Source: Phaeodactylum tricornutum CCAP 1055/1 (taxonomy: Eukaryota; Bacillariophyta; Bacillariophyceae; Surirellales; Neidiaceae). Taken from it: a stretch of DNA of 64,000 bases. This document shows positions 53,962 to 62,861 of this stretch, piece after piece (the stretch's first letter is position 1; each line of letters starts with the position of its first letter). Made by a program: the position numbers and the translations under genes. The stretch is from the NCBI RefSeq assembly GCF_000150955.2, contig NC_011690.1, positions 1 to 64,000 on the forward strand. The letters run 5' to 3'. Below the pieces are notes generated by a model. It was not told the DNA's origin, ran no database searches, and saw only the letters and a program-made list of their open reading frames with translations.

Positions 53962-54821
53962 GAATTAGACGGTTGCTTGTAAAGCGGATCCGTCTTAGTG
54001 CTGGCGATCCTTGCTACCCACGAGGAGTCAATGACGAGTCTATGTGTTCACAGTCAAGGGGAGATGGGATGGCTGACTCTAGCTGTGAGTCGTTTTCGAT
54101 TGTTCGGAAATCTCGGTGTGGTTGGTTGACTGTCAGTAGACGTCGCCCTGCCCTAATTCTGATGATGATTGCTTCGGTCCTTCTTACTGTACGTCGTATC
54201 TGCGGACATTCCCAAGATCCCATTCTCATTGGTAATGGTTTTGTCGCCCTTTTCCATTATTGTAAACCTTTTAGCAACGGTATAGTGCTCTAACAAGAAT
54301 AGGAGCTCTTGGGTCTTATTCACAGTGAAATTCACTGTTTACAGGTTTGACGTCCCACTTTCGAGGTTCGAGTCGATTTCTTAACTTAAGTACAACATGA
54401 AACTCGAAGAATGACAACAAACAGCATAGGGCTTGTTATCAATTCTCGCTGTGGCCTAACATTTAGTAGAACGGATACTTGATGTAGGAAGATCCTATAT
54501 ACGTGATAGAAACGGACGGAGAAAACCCACCCACACATCCTCAAGTCGGTACGGCATGGCCAAACAGGTTGATAGTTGGGAACTCCGACAAGATCAATTG
54601 CTCGTTCCGTTTTCCCAAATCCATCCGAAGCCATGCGCATGGACACTGTTTTGATGCAGCAAATTCTGAACGCCGAGCCAGCTTTCTTCGATATCGAAGA
54701 GAAGATAAGGTGCACGGTAAGTCATGGATACCCCTCGCGCCGATAGGCTTCCCGGAACGAACTCACACGCACCAATTGCGAACTGCGAACCGCCACCCAT
54801 GCGTAGAAACTCCTCGACGAG
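53962..54821. promoter_or_regulatory. Divergent intergenic region, about 0.9 kb
   Basis: Upstream of the helical-repeat gene (-) and the CRAL-TRIO gene (+). Several short overlapping ORFs (for example plus 54503-54886) have no family features. An additional 5' exon of the CRAL-TRIO gene could lie here, since that protein begins close to its first helix. Confidence 0.35.
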
Positions 54822-55673
54822 ATGTCAACGGAAGAATGCGAAGAATTGGCTCTATCGTCTTATACGTATTGGCTGGCTACCTTTGACGAAATCCAGCCCG
54901 ATAGGGGCATGCAGAGACTTGCCGCTTTAAAGGATATCCGACGGCATTACATTGCCGAGAACAAAAAGTACGATAGTACCTTGGAGCGTTTGAGACAAAC
55001 TTGCCGGCTACGGAGAGACAACACTATTACCGTATTACGAACGCTGTTTGCCGACAACTTCGACCAATTCGGCCTCACAGCGAACCAACTCGCCATTCGG
55101 GCGGAGTATCAGGTGTTGGTTTCTGAAGAGCTCGCGAAGCAAAATATGGTGGTTCGCGGGTACGACCGAGAGAATCGTGCTATTTTGTACAAGCTTTCGC
55201 GGACCAAAAAGGATACACTCGAATTAGCTTACACTCTTACGCAGCTCTATCTGATCGACCGGGCCGCTGCAGCATCGGAAGTAGTATCACGAGGCAAACA
55301 AGACCAAGTGGTGGTGGTTCTCGTTTTCGACAACTATCTGAGGTCTCTTTCACCGCCATTAAGTACCGTAAGACACGGCAATGCCAAGCTCCAAACCCTC
55401 TTTCCGGAGCGGTTGCACAAACTCATTGTCCTCAACCCTCCCTTTTGGATGCGAGCAATATATCACTTAATATCGCCGTTGTTGTCTTCCGCAACTCGCC
55501 AGAAAATTCGGGTACTGTCGGGTAAGGAGGAAGGCTTCCTCCGCGAGACAGTGGATGCGGAGCAAGCGATGCCGATGCTCCGATCCGATGGGCACTTGAT
55601 AAGCAAGATCAGTGTGGACCAATACCTGCGGAATATTCCATACTATGGCCTCTACGACGGTGTTTACAGTTAA
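54822..55673 (+). CDS. CRAL-TRIO (Sec14-like) lipid-binding domain protein
   Basis: Single exon, 283 aa. An N-terminal helical segment (residues 20-110) includes RRHYIAENKKYDSTLERLRQ, resembling the CRAL-TRIO-N helical bundle. The lipid-binding domain spans about 115-275: YDRENRAILYKLSRTKKDT, YLIDRAAAASEVVSRGKQ, VVVVLVFDNYL, LQTLFPERLHKLIVLNPPFW (the typical nhYPErl block) and FWMRAIYHLISPLLSSATRQKI. These proteins carry hydrophobic ligands such as phosphatidylinositol, phosphatidylcholine, tocopherol or retinoids between membranes. No GOLD, PH or signal sequence is present. The ligand cannot be predicted. Confidence 0.88.
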   Translation: MSTEECEELALSSYTYWLATFDEIQPDRGMQRLAALKDIRRHYIAENKKYDSTLERLRQTCRLRRDNTITVLRTLFADNFDQFGLTANQLAIRAEYQVLVSEELAKQNMVVRGYDRENRAILYKLSRTKKDTLELAYTLTQLYLIDRAAAASEVVSRGKQDQVVVVLVFDNYLRSLSPPLSTVRHGNAKLQTLFPERLHKLIVLNPPFWMRAIYHLISPLLSSATRQKIRVLSGKEEGFLRETVDAEQAMPMLRSDGHLISKISVDQYLRNIPYYGLYDGVYS

Positions 55674-55783
55674 TCTTTGTAGCGAGGATTAGGATTTCGA
55701 TGCTTAGTATTTGTACACGACGTTTTCAAGATAGAGTCTGTGGCCGATAGGTGAACGACCTTTGCGGGGAGAAGCACTGGTGT

Positions 55784-56638
55784 TCATCGGATCCGGAAGG
55801 CCAATTCGGCAAGTCCTTCTATCCCCCCTCTAACGGTATCTCCCGGAACAATGGGACCAACTCCGGCCGGAGTTCCGGTCAGAATCAAATCTCCTGGCAG
55901 TAATGTGAATTCCTTCGAAAGGTGGGACACAATCTCGGGCACGGACCAAATCATTTGCGACAATTGTCCAGATTGCGCGGCTTTGTGGTTGACGGTGAGC
56001 CAAATGCTTGCGTCCGCGTCCGGTACCATGGTTGTTACCGGAATGATGCTTGAAATAGGAGCGGATTGGTCGAAACCTTTGGCACTATCCCAGGGTCTCC
56101 CTCGATTTTTGGCGATTTGTTGCAAATCCCGGCGCGTCAAGTCGACCGCCACGGCGTAGCCAAATACGTGTGCCAGTGCATCCTCCACCGCAATCGCGGT
56201 TCCGCTCGTACCGATCGCCACGGCCAATTCAATTTCGTAATGTAGATTGGAAGTGGCGAGGGGATAGGGAATTTCGACCAAATCGGGTACTTTGTGAGCA
56301 GCGCTGGTAAAGTTGTTGTTGTGGTTGCGGTTTGCAAGTGTCCCGCAGTGTACCACCGCATCGGGTGGTTTGGTAAAGAAACAGGGGTCTTCTCGATCCG
56401 GATCTTGACCCATTTCCCGTACGTGATCCGCGTAGTTTCTCGCGACACAGTAAATTCGGTGTACGGGAAAGGACCGTCCCGTCCCCGCTACCGGAACGGT
56501 TGGTACCGGTGGAGCCGGCACGGCCCAGTCCGACGGCGTCATGCCAACCGCGAAGGTACGAAAGGTATCGAACGAGCGTTGGATGAGTTTGGGTAATACC
56601 GATCGACGGGTCCGGACGAAACACGTCGGCACCAACAT
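55784..56638 (-). CDS. FAHD1-type acylpyruvase / oxaloacetate decarboxylase
   Basis: Single exon, 284 aa. Residues 1-32 are basic and Ser/Thr/Phe-rich (TRRSVLPKLIQRSFDTFRTF), a likely mitochondrial presequence. The FAH domain follows: IYCVARNYADHVREMGQ, PCFFTKPPDAVV, IPYPLATSNLHYEIELAVAIG with the metal-binding Glu pair, FGYAVAVDLTRRDLQ, GRPWDSAKGFDQSAPISSII, LTVNHKAAQSG and LLPGDLILTGTPAGVGPIVPGD. The close match of these blocks is to FAHD1, a Mg-dependent mitochondrial enzyme that cleaves acylpyruvates and decarboxylates oxaloacetate, and to bacterial fumarylpyruvate hydrolase. It is convergent with the CRAL-TRIO gene, 110 bp apart. Confidence 0.93.
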   Translation of the reverse strand: MLVPTCFVRTRRSVLPKLIQRSFDTFRTFAVGMTPSDWAVPAPPVPTVPVAGTGRSFPVHRIYCVARNYADHVREMGQDPDREDPCFFTKPPDAVVHCGTLANRNHNNNFTSAAHKVPDLVEIPYPLATSNLHYEIELAVAIGTSGTAIAVEDALAHVFGYAVAVDLTRRDLQQIAKNRGRPWDSAKGFDQSAPISSIIPVTTMVPDADASIWLTVNHKAAQSGQLSQMIWSVPEIVSHLSKEFTLLPGDLILTGTPAGVGPIVPGDTVRGGIEGLAELAFRIR

Positions 56639-57292
56639 GATACTGTGCGTATCTACTCCAAAGGGTCGACGCGGGTGATCTCGAATCGTGAGTGCCAGTA
56701 TCCGTTGGTGTGTGGTAGCGTGTGTGATGGTCCATCATGGCAGAACGGTGTCGTTTGGTTTCCGTTTGTAAATTCAAGTTGCAAATATTGTTCAAAGTTT
56801 AACTGCAAGACATCCCGAGTTGCCAAGTTGGGACCGCCACACAGGCTCATGACCACAACGTAGACTCTGCCGTGACGTGATTTGACTGTGAGTGTGTTGG
56901 AAAACAACAACACACGCGGAAACGAACGTTCCTTCCTTCTACAGGAGATCGTGACTGTGGCTACCGTTTTCGAAGAGTTGAGACTGTGAGGCCAACCCCA
57001 ACAGGAATACCTATACCCGTAAATCAGTTCGTTATTGCTTATACCGGATGGGTATTCGTCGCCCGAACTTACAGTCATCCAATATTGTGTATCGGGTTGC
57101 AGTGGGTGTGAGAGTCTATCTATGTCCGTGCCTGTGCCAGTGCCTATCTTTGTAGTAGTGTGCCAACCGTCAACAGCGTTGGAACCCCGGCATTGACCGT
57201 GCATCGATTGACGCTCGAAAAAAACCCGACCGACCGACCGACCGACCTTCCTATCGACCTTGCTTGCTTCCAAACTCGCGTAGACCGACACT
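56639..57292. promoter_or_regulatory. Divergent intergenic region with a CCGA tandem repeat
   Basis: Shared upstream region of FAHD1 (-) and TGS1 (+). A 212-codon minus-strand ORF spans almost all of it but has no family features and probably arises by chance. A tetranucleotide array (CCGA repeated about five times) lies near 57228-57247, some 45 bp before the TGS1 ATG, in its likely 5' UTR. Confidence 0.45.
57228..57247 (+). repeat. CCGA tetranucleotide microsatellite
   Basis: About five tandem copies of CCGA are visible just upstream of the TGS1 start codon. Length polymorphism would be expected. Confidence 0.8.
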
Positions 57293-58759
57293 ATGTCGTG
57301 TCAAAGGTCGTCGTCGTCCTCCGCCGCCGCCATCGATGCTCCCAACATGACGAGCGATGCCGACGAAGAAAGCTCGCTGCCACACCCGTCCCGTAGTCCG
57401 CCATCCCCCACGTCGCCTTCCACTACGCGAGACGCGTCTCAGTGTCCCGTCTCGCACAACACGGCAGCAGCAGACATGTCCGTCTTGATCCACCGCGTTT
57501 CACTCTACGATTCGGGTTGGACTAACCGGGAGCAACCCCAGGTCTCCCACGACTCTGCTTACGTTACCCACCAACCCGTTGCCGCCTACTCGTTCCAACT
57601 CTCTACCAAAACCTCCTCGTGGGATCGGAAACCTACATCCCACGCGGGATCCGTAGCGGTGTGTCGGGTACGTCCCCAGCCCCTCCCTCCCGCAACCGTT
57701 GCCGCTGGTGAACGTTGGATGCAACTGTCGGTTATGGATCGGTCCGTCCCGAACCCTTTTGGAAACTCCGACCTTACCAAGTACTGGAACCAACGTCGTC
57801 GCCTCTTTTCCCGTTTTGATCACGGTGTTCAACTCGACGATGAAGGATGGTTTTCGGTGACGCCGGAACAAATCGCCGACCACGTGGCGTCGCGTCTCTA
57901 TCAATTGTCCGAGGCGCGACCAATGGTGGTTTTGGACGCCTTTTGTGGCTGTGGGGGCAACGCCATTGCCTTTGCTAAACTCCCTAACGTTACCGTGCTC
58001 GCAGTGGACGTGGATCGTGCCAAGTTACGCCGCGCCGCTCATAACGCAGCTATTTACGGTATTCCTCCACATAAATTGGCCTTTGTGGAATGCAACGTCT
58101 TGTTCATTCTGGAACACTGCTATCGTCAGGGGGACTTTGTGCTGGATCAGCCGATTGCTACTCCCGAACTGGCAACGAAAATGATGGCGGCCATGCCCCC
58201 GCCGGTCGCCACAGAAATCGTCGAGGGTTTTTCGGTGGGCGGTATCGATGTACTCCCGCGTCGAGTCGATGCCGTTTTTATGGATCCGCCTTGGGGAGGC
58301 GTCGATTACAGCGTATTCGGCAAGAATGGTTACGATTTGCACCGTAACATGAAGATTCGACGCCCTCTTGTCGCTGCTCCTCCCGACGCTCCGTCCGCCG
58401 GTGACGGTTTGGACGACTTTTTTGACAGTTTCCAGGCCCAGACACGATCCAAATCGGAGCGCAAGGCACAGTTCAACAGTAACGTGGACGACGCCAATTG
58501 CGTCAACGGTGCTGAGCTCGTGGCGATAGCGGCAGCCGCCACCGCGCAACACATTGTCATTTACGATCTTCCTAAAAACGTCAACCGCACTTCGTTGGGA
58601 AACGCAGCCTTGGCCGCTGGGTACCGAGGAAATTGCAAACTCGAAGAACACTTTTTGAACGGTCGTCTCAAGACTGTAACGGCGTATATGGGCTCGGACT
58701 GGAGCAACCTGGTCAGTGACATTGCTGATACTTCGACGACGGGTACCGCAACACCATAA
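57293..58759 (+). CDS. TGS1: Trimethylguanosine synthase TGS1
   Basis: Single exon, 488 aa. The N-terminal 150 residues are low-complexity (Ser/Pro/Asp). The methyltransferase core starts near residue 155: LTKYWNQRRRLFSRFDHGVQ, LDDEGWFSVTPEQIADHVAS, SAM motif I VVLDAFCGCGGNAIAFA (about 213-229), VLAVDVDRAKLRRAAHNAAIYG, catalytic motif IV VFMDPPWGGVDY (about 327-338) and the C-terminal KLEEHFLNGRLKTVTAYMG. The Trp after PP in DPPWGG stacks on the m7G cap in human TGS1. The enzyme converts the m7G cap of snRNAs, snoRNAs and telomerase RNA to 2,2,7-trimethylguanosine. A 45-residue insertion (about 360-415) follows motif IV. The assignment is firm. Confidence 0.95.
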   Translation: MSCQRSSSSSAAAIDAPNMTSDADEESSLPHPSRSPPSPTSPSTTRDASQCPVSHNTAAADMSVLIHRVSLYDSGWTNREQPQVSHDSAYVTHQPVAAYSFQLSTKTSSWDRKPTSHAGSVAVCRVRPQPLPPATVAAGERWMQLSVMDRSVPNPFGNSDLTKYWNQRRRLFSRFDHGVQLDDEGWFSVTPEQIADHVASRLYQLSEARPMVVLDAFCGCGGNAIAFAKLPNVTVLAVDVDRAKLRRAAHNAAIYGIPPHKLAFVECNVLFILEHCYRQGDFVLDQPIATPELATKMMAAMPPPVATEIVEGFSVGGIDVLPRRVDAVFMDPPWGGVDYSVFGKNGYDLHRNMKIRRPLVAAPPDAPSAGDGLDDFFDSFQAQTRSKSERKAQFNSNVDDANCVNGAELVAIAAAATAQHIVIYDLPKNVNRTSLGNAALAAGYRGNCKLEEHFLNGRLKTVTAYMGSDWSNLVSDIADTSTTGTATP

Positions 58760-59332
58760 GGCGCATCGCTTGACCCCCCTACGACGAACGCCGCTCTCTA
58801 ACATGAAAGAGAAACAGTCTTTTTAATAATCAAGCCTAAATTTTAGGGAGAACAGCAAATATGTAGTCCCTACTAGACTGTCACTCGACAATGGTACCGG
58901 ATCTATCCACCGTTCCGAGTGACTTTAAAGCGCACACGAGAGACAGCGGCGCACCAAATTAACAAGACGTAATACCTCAGGAGCTTACATTAATTAGTGA
59001 GGCAAGTTGTTTACTAACAGCAACCGTATGCCATTTTCAAACATTTACTAGCAGTAAAAACGTATTCATCAAAGCTGCCGTCCAACGGCACAGAGGTGGA
59101 TTTTGGATCCACAATTTGCAATATGACACGTCAGATCGGAGTCTTGCACAGTTGTCTTGTATGCGAGGCAACATGCGATAGCCAACGAGGGTTATGTGAT
59201 GAGGCAATACTAGCGGCAATAACGTTGCCTATCGAGGAATCCACATGTTGCGTTCGATTTTTTGTTGTGCCCGCGCCTCCGTATACCTTCAAAACCGCGT
59301 ATCCGAGTATGTTAGTTTGTGCGAGATTTACA
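58760..59332. other. Convergent intergenic region
   Basis: Tail-to-tail spacer between TGS1 (+) and the EGF-like gene (-). A plus ORF from 59096 runs antisense into the EGF gene and is rejected. Nothing else seen. Confidence 0.4.
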
Positions 59333-60076
59333 TTAGACCACATTCTTCCACCTTTCTTCCGTTCTTGGGTCAGATGTATACAGAATTGGGTACTGGTCAA
59401 AACTGAGACCAGGAGGTTTTCTACCACCATGGCGTTTCCGATGGATCACAACACTAGCCACAAACGCTCCGACAGTCATCACCGCAAGAAATGTAAAAAA
59501 CGATATCCTGCCCTCTCGCGAAAAGGACCGTCCTGCCGATCGCAGTTCGGGTGCTGCAAGTCCCTCAATTTTGCAAGATGGACCGGAGTACCCAGTGGTA
59601 CACACACAACTATTGGTTTTGTGTGATTGGCTCTCGCTCTCGCGGCATTGGCCCCCGTTCAGGCATTGGCTTCCGTCCACGCAGTTCTGGTATGGAATAT
59701 CACACTGTTCGCCCATGAAGTAGCCCAAACATTTGCACGCGTAGTGATCCGGATTGTGGTCCAGTTGAGAAGATAAGGACGGCTTGGTGTGTCCATTTCC
59801 AATATGGTGGCAGGTGCCACCGTTATGACATTCCAGAGGACAAAACAACTCACACCGAAATCCGCCAAAACTTTCCAGACATGAGCATGTCTTTACACGT
59901 CCTCCTTGAGTCAGTGTGGTAATACACGTTCCACTGTTCAAGCACTGGGAGTCCGTATCGCAGAAATCACGCAGTTCCCGCCGAGTTCCTTCATCGTCCA
60001 TACGAGCGAAGCAACATTTGCACTCACAGTCAAGGATCGAGAGCACAACAAGAGAATGCAGAACAAGGCGAAACAT
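59333..60076 (-). CDS. Type I membrane protein with EGF-like domains
   Basis: The frame is open from 60235, but the ATG at 60076 is preferred because it starts a signal peptide (MFRLVLHSLVVLSILDCECKC). The product is 247 aa. Three EGF-like modules follow: CDTDSQCLNSGTC ... CSCLESFGGFRCE, CPLECHNGGTC ... CKCLGYFMGEQCD and CVDGSQCLNGGQC ... CVCTTGYSGPSCK. Each has six cysteines and the Gly-x-x-C end typical of EGF. One transmembrane helix (FFTFLAVMTVGAFVASVVIH, about 195-214) leads to a short cytoplasmic tail beginning RKRHGGRK. No calcium-binding D-x-D/N-E consensus is obvious. It is probably a cell-surface adhesion or recognition protein. Confidence 0.85.
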   Translation of the reverse strand: MFRLVLHSLVVLSILDCECKCCFARMDDEGTRRELRDFCDTDSQCLNSGTCITTLTQGGRVKTCSCLESFGGFRCELFCPLECHNGGTCHHIGNGHTKPSLSSQLDHNPDHYACKCLGYFMGEQCDIPYQNCVDGSQCLNGGQCRESESQSHKTNSCVCTTGYSGPSCKIEGLAAPELRSAGRSFSREGRISFFTFLAVMTVGAFVASVVIHRKRHGGRKPPGLSFDQYPILYTSDPRTEERWKNVV

Positions 60077-60480
60077 TTTCTGTATTTGTCGCAAAATACA
60101 TTTGGTTTGCAAGATGCCATCATGAAAAAAGCCTCCATTGTGCAGGTGAATGTTTGGGAGAGATAATTTCAGCTCAACGCATTTGTCGATGTCTCTTTTC
60201 GTCTGAGTTCTTAAACTAAATCTATCTTTAGGCATTAAATTTGTCCTGGGACCTTTCGGATGGATTACTCGGATTGAAGCAGCGGCGCATTACTACAAAG
60301 CCGTTTCCTCGCAAGACCGATGGCAAACTCTCTTCAGCGTAGAATTTGTTGATATGGCACGATATTCTACCCGATGCGAATGCTGTAGCTCTTTCGATTT
60401 CTCACAGTCAGTGCAACAGCCTTGTTCGCTGCAAACCGAAGTCCAGCCACGGAGCGTCCAATCTTCTATTTTCTGGTTGT
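60077..60480. promoter_or_regulatory. Divergent intergenic region
   Basis: Shared upstream region of the EGF-like gene (-) and the TMEM205-like gene (+). Both genes have longer in-frame openings into this stretch, rejected because they would mask N-terminal signal sequences. Confidence 0.4.
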
Positions 60481-61309
60481 ATGATATTGATTATGACATC
60501 GGCCCGCTTCCTTTTCCTTTGTGCTCTACTGTCTTTCTCGCACGGCCTGCTCCAGCAGAAACCCCTCTTTGCGAAGTCGCTCTCTCGAAGTGGTGATCGC
60601 GTGGTTCTAGGCCGAAAAACAGCCTCTTCGGCGACAGCTGCAAGCGCACCAGTAGACACGGAAGAGTGGACAAAGAAACGGTTGCACAACACGGCGGCTT
60701 TTCGCTCTCTGGCTATACTAGGAGCGGTGGCCGTGGCTGGAACGAAATCTTCGGCACAATTCTTGCCAGCGCAAGCTACAGCTAGCATTCATGTCCTCTC
60801 TTTTGCTACCTGGTTCGGTACAGTAGCATACACGACATTTGTTTTAGGAATTACCATGTTCAAGAACTTGCCTAGGCAAACATTCGGAAAACTACAAGCC
60901 AAACTCTTTCCAACGTACTTTGCCCTGTCCTCGGTCGCCCTTGTTCTGCAGGTACGTCTTGCGAAATGACAGCTTCTCGCCGATGCTATTAAAAGTGACT
61001 TAGCCTGGTGTTTTCTTTCCGTAGCTTGCGACGGCCAAAGCAATGCCGGTGTTTGCCTCAAAGTCCATGACAGCCCTCGGGGTTGCCTTGGCGATGACAG
61101 CCTTAAACCAGTTTTACCTCGAGCCCGTTTCGACTATAAACATGATGGAACGTTATAGTTTGGAAAGTCGTGGCGAAAAAGAGAGCAATGAGTACAAAAG
61201 ACTGAAAGCCCAATTTGGCAAGTTTCACGGCATGTCCTCGCTTACGAACCTGGTAGCTCTATGTGGTGGCGTTGCCCATGCAATCTACATGGCTGCGGCT
61301 CTAATTTGA
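60481..61309 (+). CDS. TMEM205-like multi-pass membrane protein, 2 exons
   Basis: Exons 60481-60951 and 61025-61309 (73-nt intron GTACGT...TTTCCGTAG) give 251 aa; a start at the ATG at 60493 is equally possible. The N-terminus (MTSARFLFLCALLSFSHG) looks like a signal peptide, followed by a basic, Ser/Ala-rich stretch resembling a transit peptide. The core has four hydrophobic segments: HVLSFATWFGTVAYTTFVLG with the conserved WFG, LFPTYFALSSVALVLQ, SMTALGVALAMTALNQFYLEP and SSLTNLVALCGGVAHAIYMA. FLPAQ, FGKLQAKLFPTYF and FGKFHGMSSLTNL match the TMEM205/DUF4149 pattern, with the His-Gly-x-Ser-x-x-x-N segment. In animals TMEM205 is linked to drug export; the role here is unknown. Targeting to the plastid envelope or ER is inference. 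Confidence 0.8.
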
Positions 61310-61658
61310 GATGACGGGTGAAGAGATGAAAGGATCAAACGAGATAATTAATTGCAAGCACACAGGCTAGTACATCGCTTCGACAATTATTTACTAGATG
61401 CTGCATGATTACGTTACAGTTCATAAGATTCACGTCAGCCTTGGCGCCGTTTACGGAACGACCTATGTTTTACATGGTGGAAAACATGAGCCCCTTTTCG
61501 AGGAAAACCCGGATATACCTTTATATATCGTTAATTCGCTCATCTATAGATTTATAGATAGGAGCACCACTATTGGTACTGTCCTGGTAGTCGTCCATGT
61601 CAACCATTGATGCGGCCTCACTGTTCCAACAGAAAAGGTTTGGGTAAGCTACCTTACC
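61310..61658. other. Intergenic region
   Basis: Spacer between two plus-strand genes. A short ORF at 61398-61610 has no recognisable features. An AT-rich stretch with TATAGATTTATAGATA near 61543 may belong to the promoter or 5' UTR of the aldolase gene. Confidence 0.35.
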
Positions 61659-62861
61659 ATGTTTGTAAGCTCATGGAAGCCTCCGATCAGACTGGGTTGT
61701 TCGAAAGTTCGATGTCTTTTATCTGCCCGAAACAGGCCTCTCGTTGTCAATAGTAAGCGACGAGCATTTTTGCATGCCAATTGTCCTCGATTTGCATCAG
61801 CTCTGATTGATCTACGAAGCGATACAGTGACTAAACCATCCCGCCCAATGCTAGAAGCGGCTCTCAGTGCTCGCACAGGAGACGATGTCATGGGAGAGGA
61901 CCCTACAGTCTTGGAACTTGAGGAAACGGTAGCGGACTTGTTCAGAAAAGAAAAAGGCCTTTATGTGCCGACCGGAACAATGTCAAATCTAGTGGCCATA
62001 ATGTCGCACTGCAATCGGAGATCATCGGAAATCATTATTGGGGCAAACTGTCACATCTGTCTATGGGAGGGAGGGAACACGGCTGGTTTGGGTGGGGTCC
62101 ATACTCGCCAACTCTTGGAGGATGAAACCACAGCACAGATCCACCGGGATCATATCAGCGACGCCTTTCGTTCTGACGATGATGACCATTTTGCAAAAAC
62201 AGAACTGTTGTGTCTTGAAAACTCTCACAACATGATGGGAGGCGTTGCTTTACCGCTTTCCTACGTCGAAGATATTGGACACTTGACTACCGAGTTGGGA
62301 ATTAAGCTCCACATTGATGGAGCAAGAATTTTCAATGCATCGGTGTGCCACAACGTACCCGTTGATAATCTTTGCAAGCCGGCAGATAGCGTGTCTGTCT
62401 GCCTCTCAAAGGGTCTTGGTGCTCCCTTGGGAAGCGTCTTGGTGGGGGACACGGACTTCATCCGTTTAGCAAAACGTGCAAGAAAACGATGCGGAGGGGG
62501 GATGCGCCAAGCTGGGGTGGTCGCGGCGATGGGACTCTACGCCATCCACAACAACATATCTAGGCTCGAGGCGGACCATAGAAGGGCAAAACGATTGGCA
62601 AATGAGCTGCAAAAGAATGGCTTTTATCTTGCTAGGAACGGTGCCGTTGACACCAATATGTTTTACTTTGGTCTGCCAGATAACTCGAAAGTTGAGTGGA
62701 AGGATTACTGCAAGATTTTACAGACCAAGCATGGCGTAGGCCTGACCGGCGGATATTCTCGTGGAGGGAGACTGTTCCGGGCCGTTACTCACTTGGACAT
62801 TTCGGACAAAGACATTGACCGAGCGGTCGAAGCTATGGTCTTAGCCGCAAGGTTGAGCTAG
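61659..62861 (+). CDS. Low-specificity L-threonine aldolase
   Basis: Single exon, 400 aa. The first 48 residues are basic and lack acidic residues (PPIRLGCSKVRCLLSARNRP), a likely mitochondrial presequence. The PLP-dependent fold-type I enzyme begins with ALIDLRSDTVTKPSRPM, followed by GDDVMGEDPTVLELEE, LYVPTGTMSNLVAIMSHC, LCLENSHNMMGG, LGIKLHIDGARIFNA and SVSVCLSKGLGAPLGSVLVG, where the Lys (about residue 251) forms the internal aldimine. Near the end are NMFYFGLPD and LFRAVTHLDISDKDID. These match GLY1/ltaE threonine aldolases, which split L-threonine or allo-threonine into glycine and acetaldehyde. Length and motif order are normal. Confidence 0.95.
   Translation: MFVSSWKPPIRLGCSKVRCLLSARNRPLVVNSKRRAFLHANCPRFASALIDLRSDTVTKPSRPMLEAALSARTGDDVMGEDPTVLELEETVADLFRKEKGLYVPTGTMSNLVAIMSHCNRRSSEIIIGANCHICLWEGGNTAGLGGVHTRQLLEDETTAQIHRDHISDAFRSDDDDHFAKTELLCLENSHNMMGGVALPLSYVEDIGHLTTELGIKLHIDGARIFNASVCHNVPVDNLCKPADSVSVCLSKGLGAPLGSVLVGDTDFIRLAKRARKRCGGGMRQAGVVAAMGLYAIHNNISRLEADHRRAKRLANELQKNGFYLARNGAVDTNMFYFGLPDNSKVEWKDYCKILQTKHGVGLTGGYSRGGRLFRAVTHLDISDKDIDRAVEAMVLAARLS

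Noticed and set aside
56653-57291. 212-codon minus-strand ORF between FAHD1 and TGS1
   Set aside because: No domain, signal or compositional bias typical of proteins. It lies in the shared promoter and covers a microsatellite; probably open by chance.
60077-60235. 53-residue N-terminal extension of the EGF-like protein
   Set aside because: The internal ATG at 60076 starts a signal peptide; the extension is polar and unlike a secretory start.
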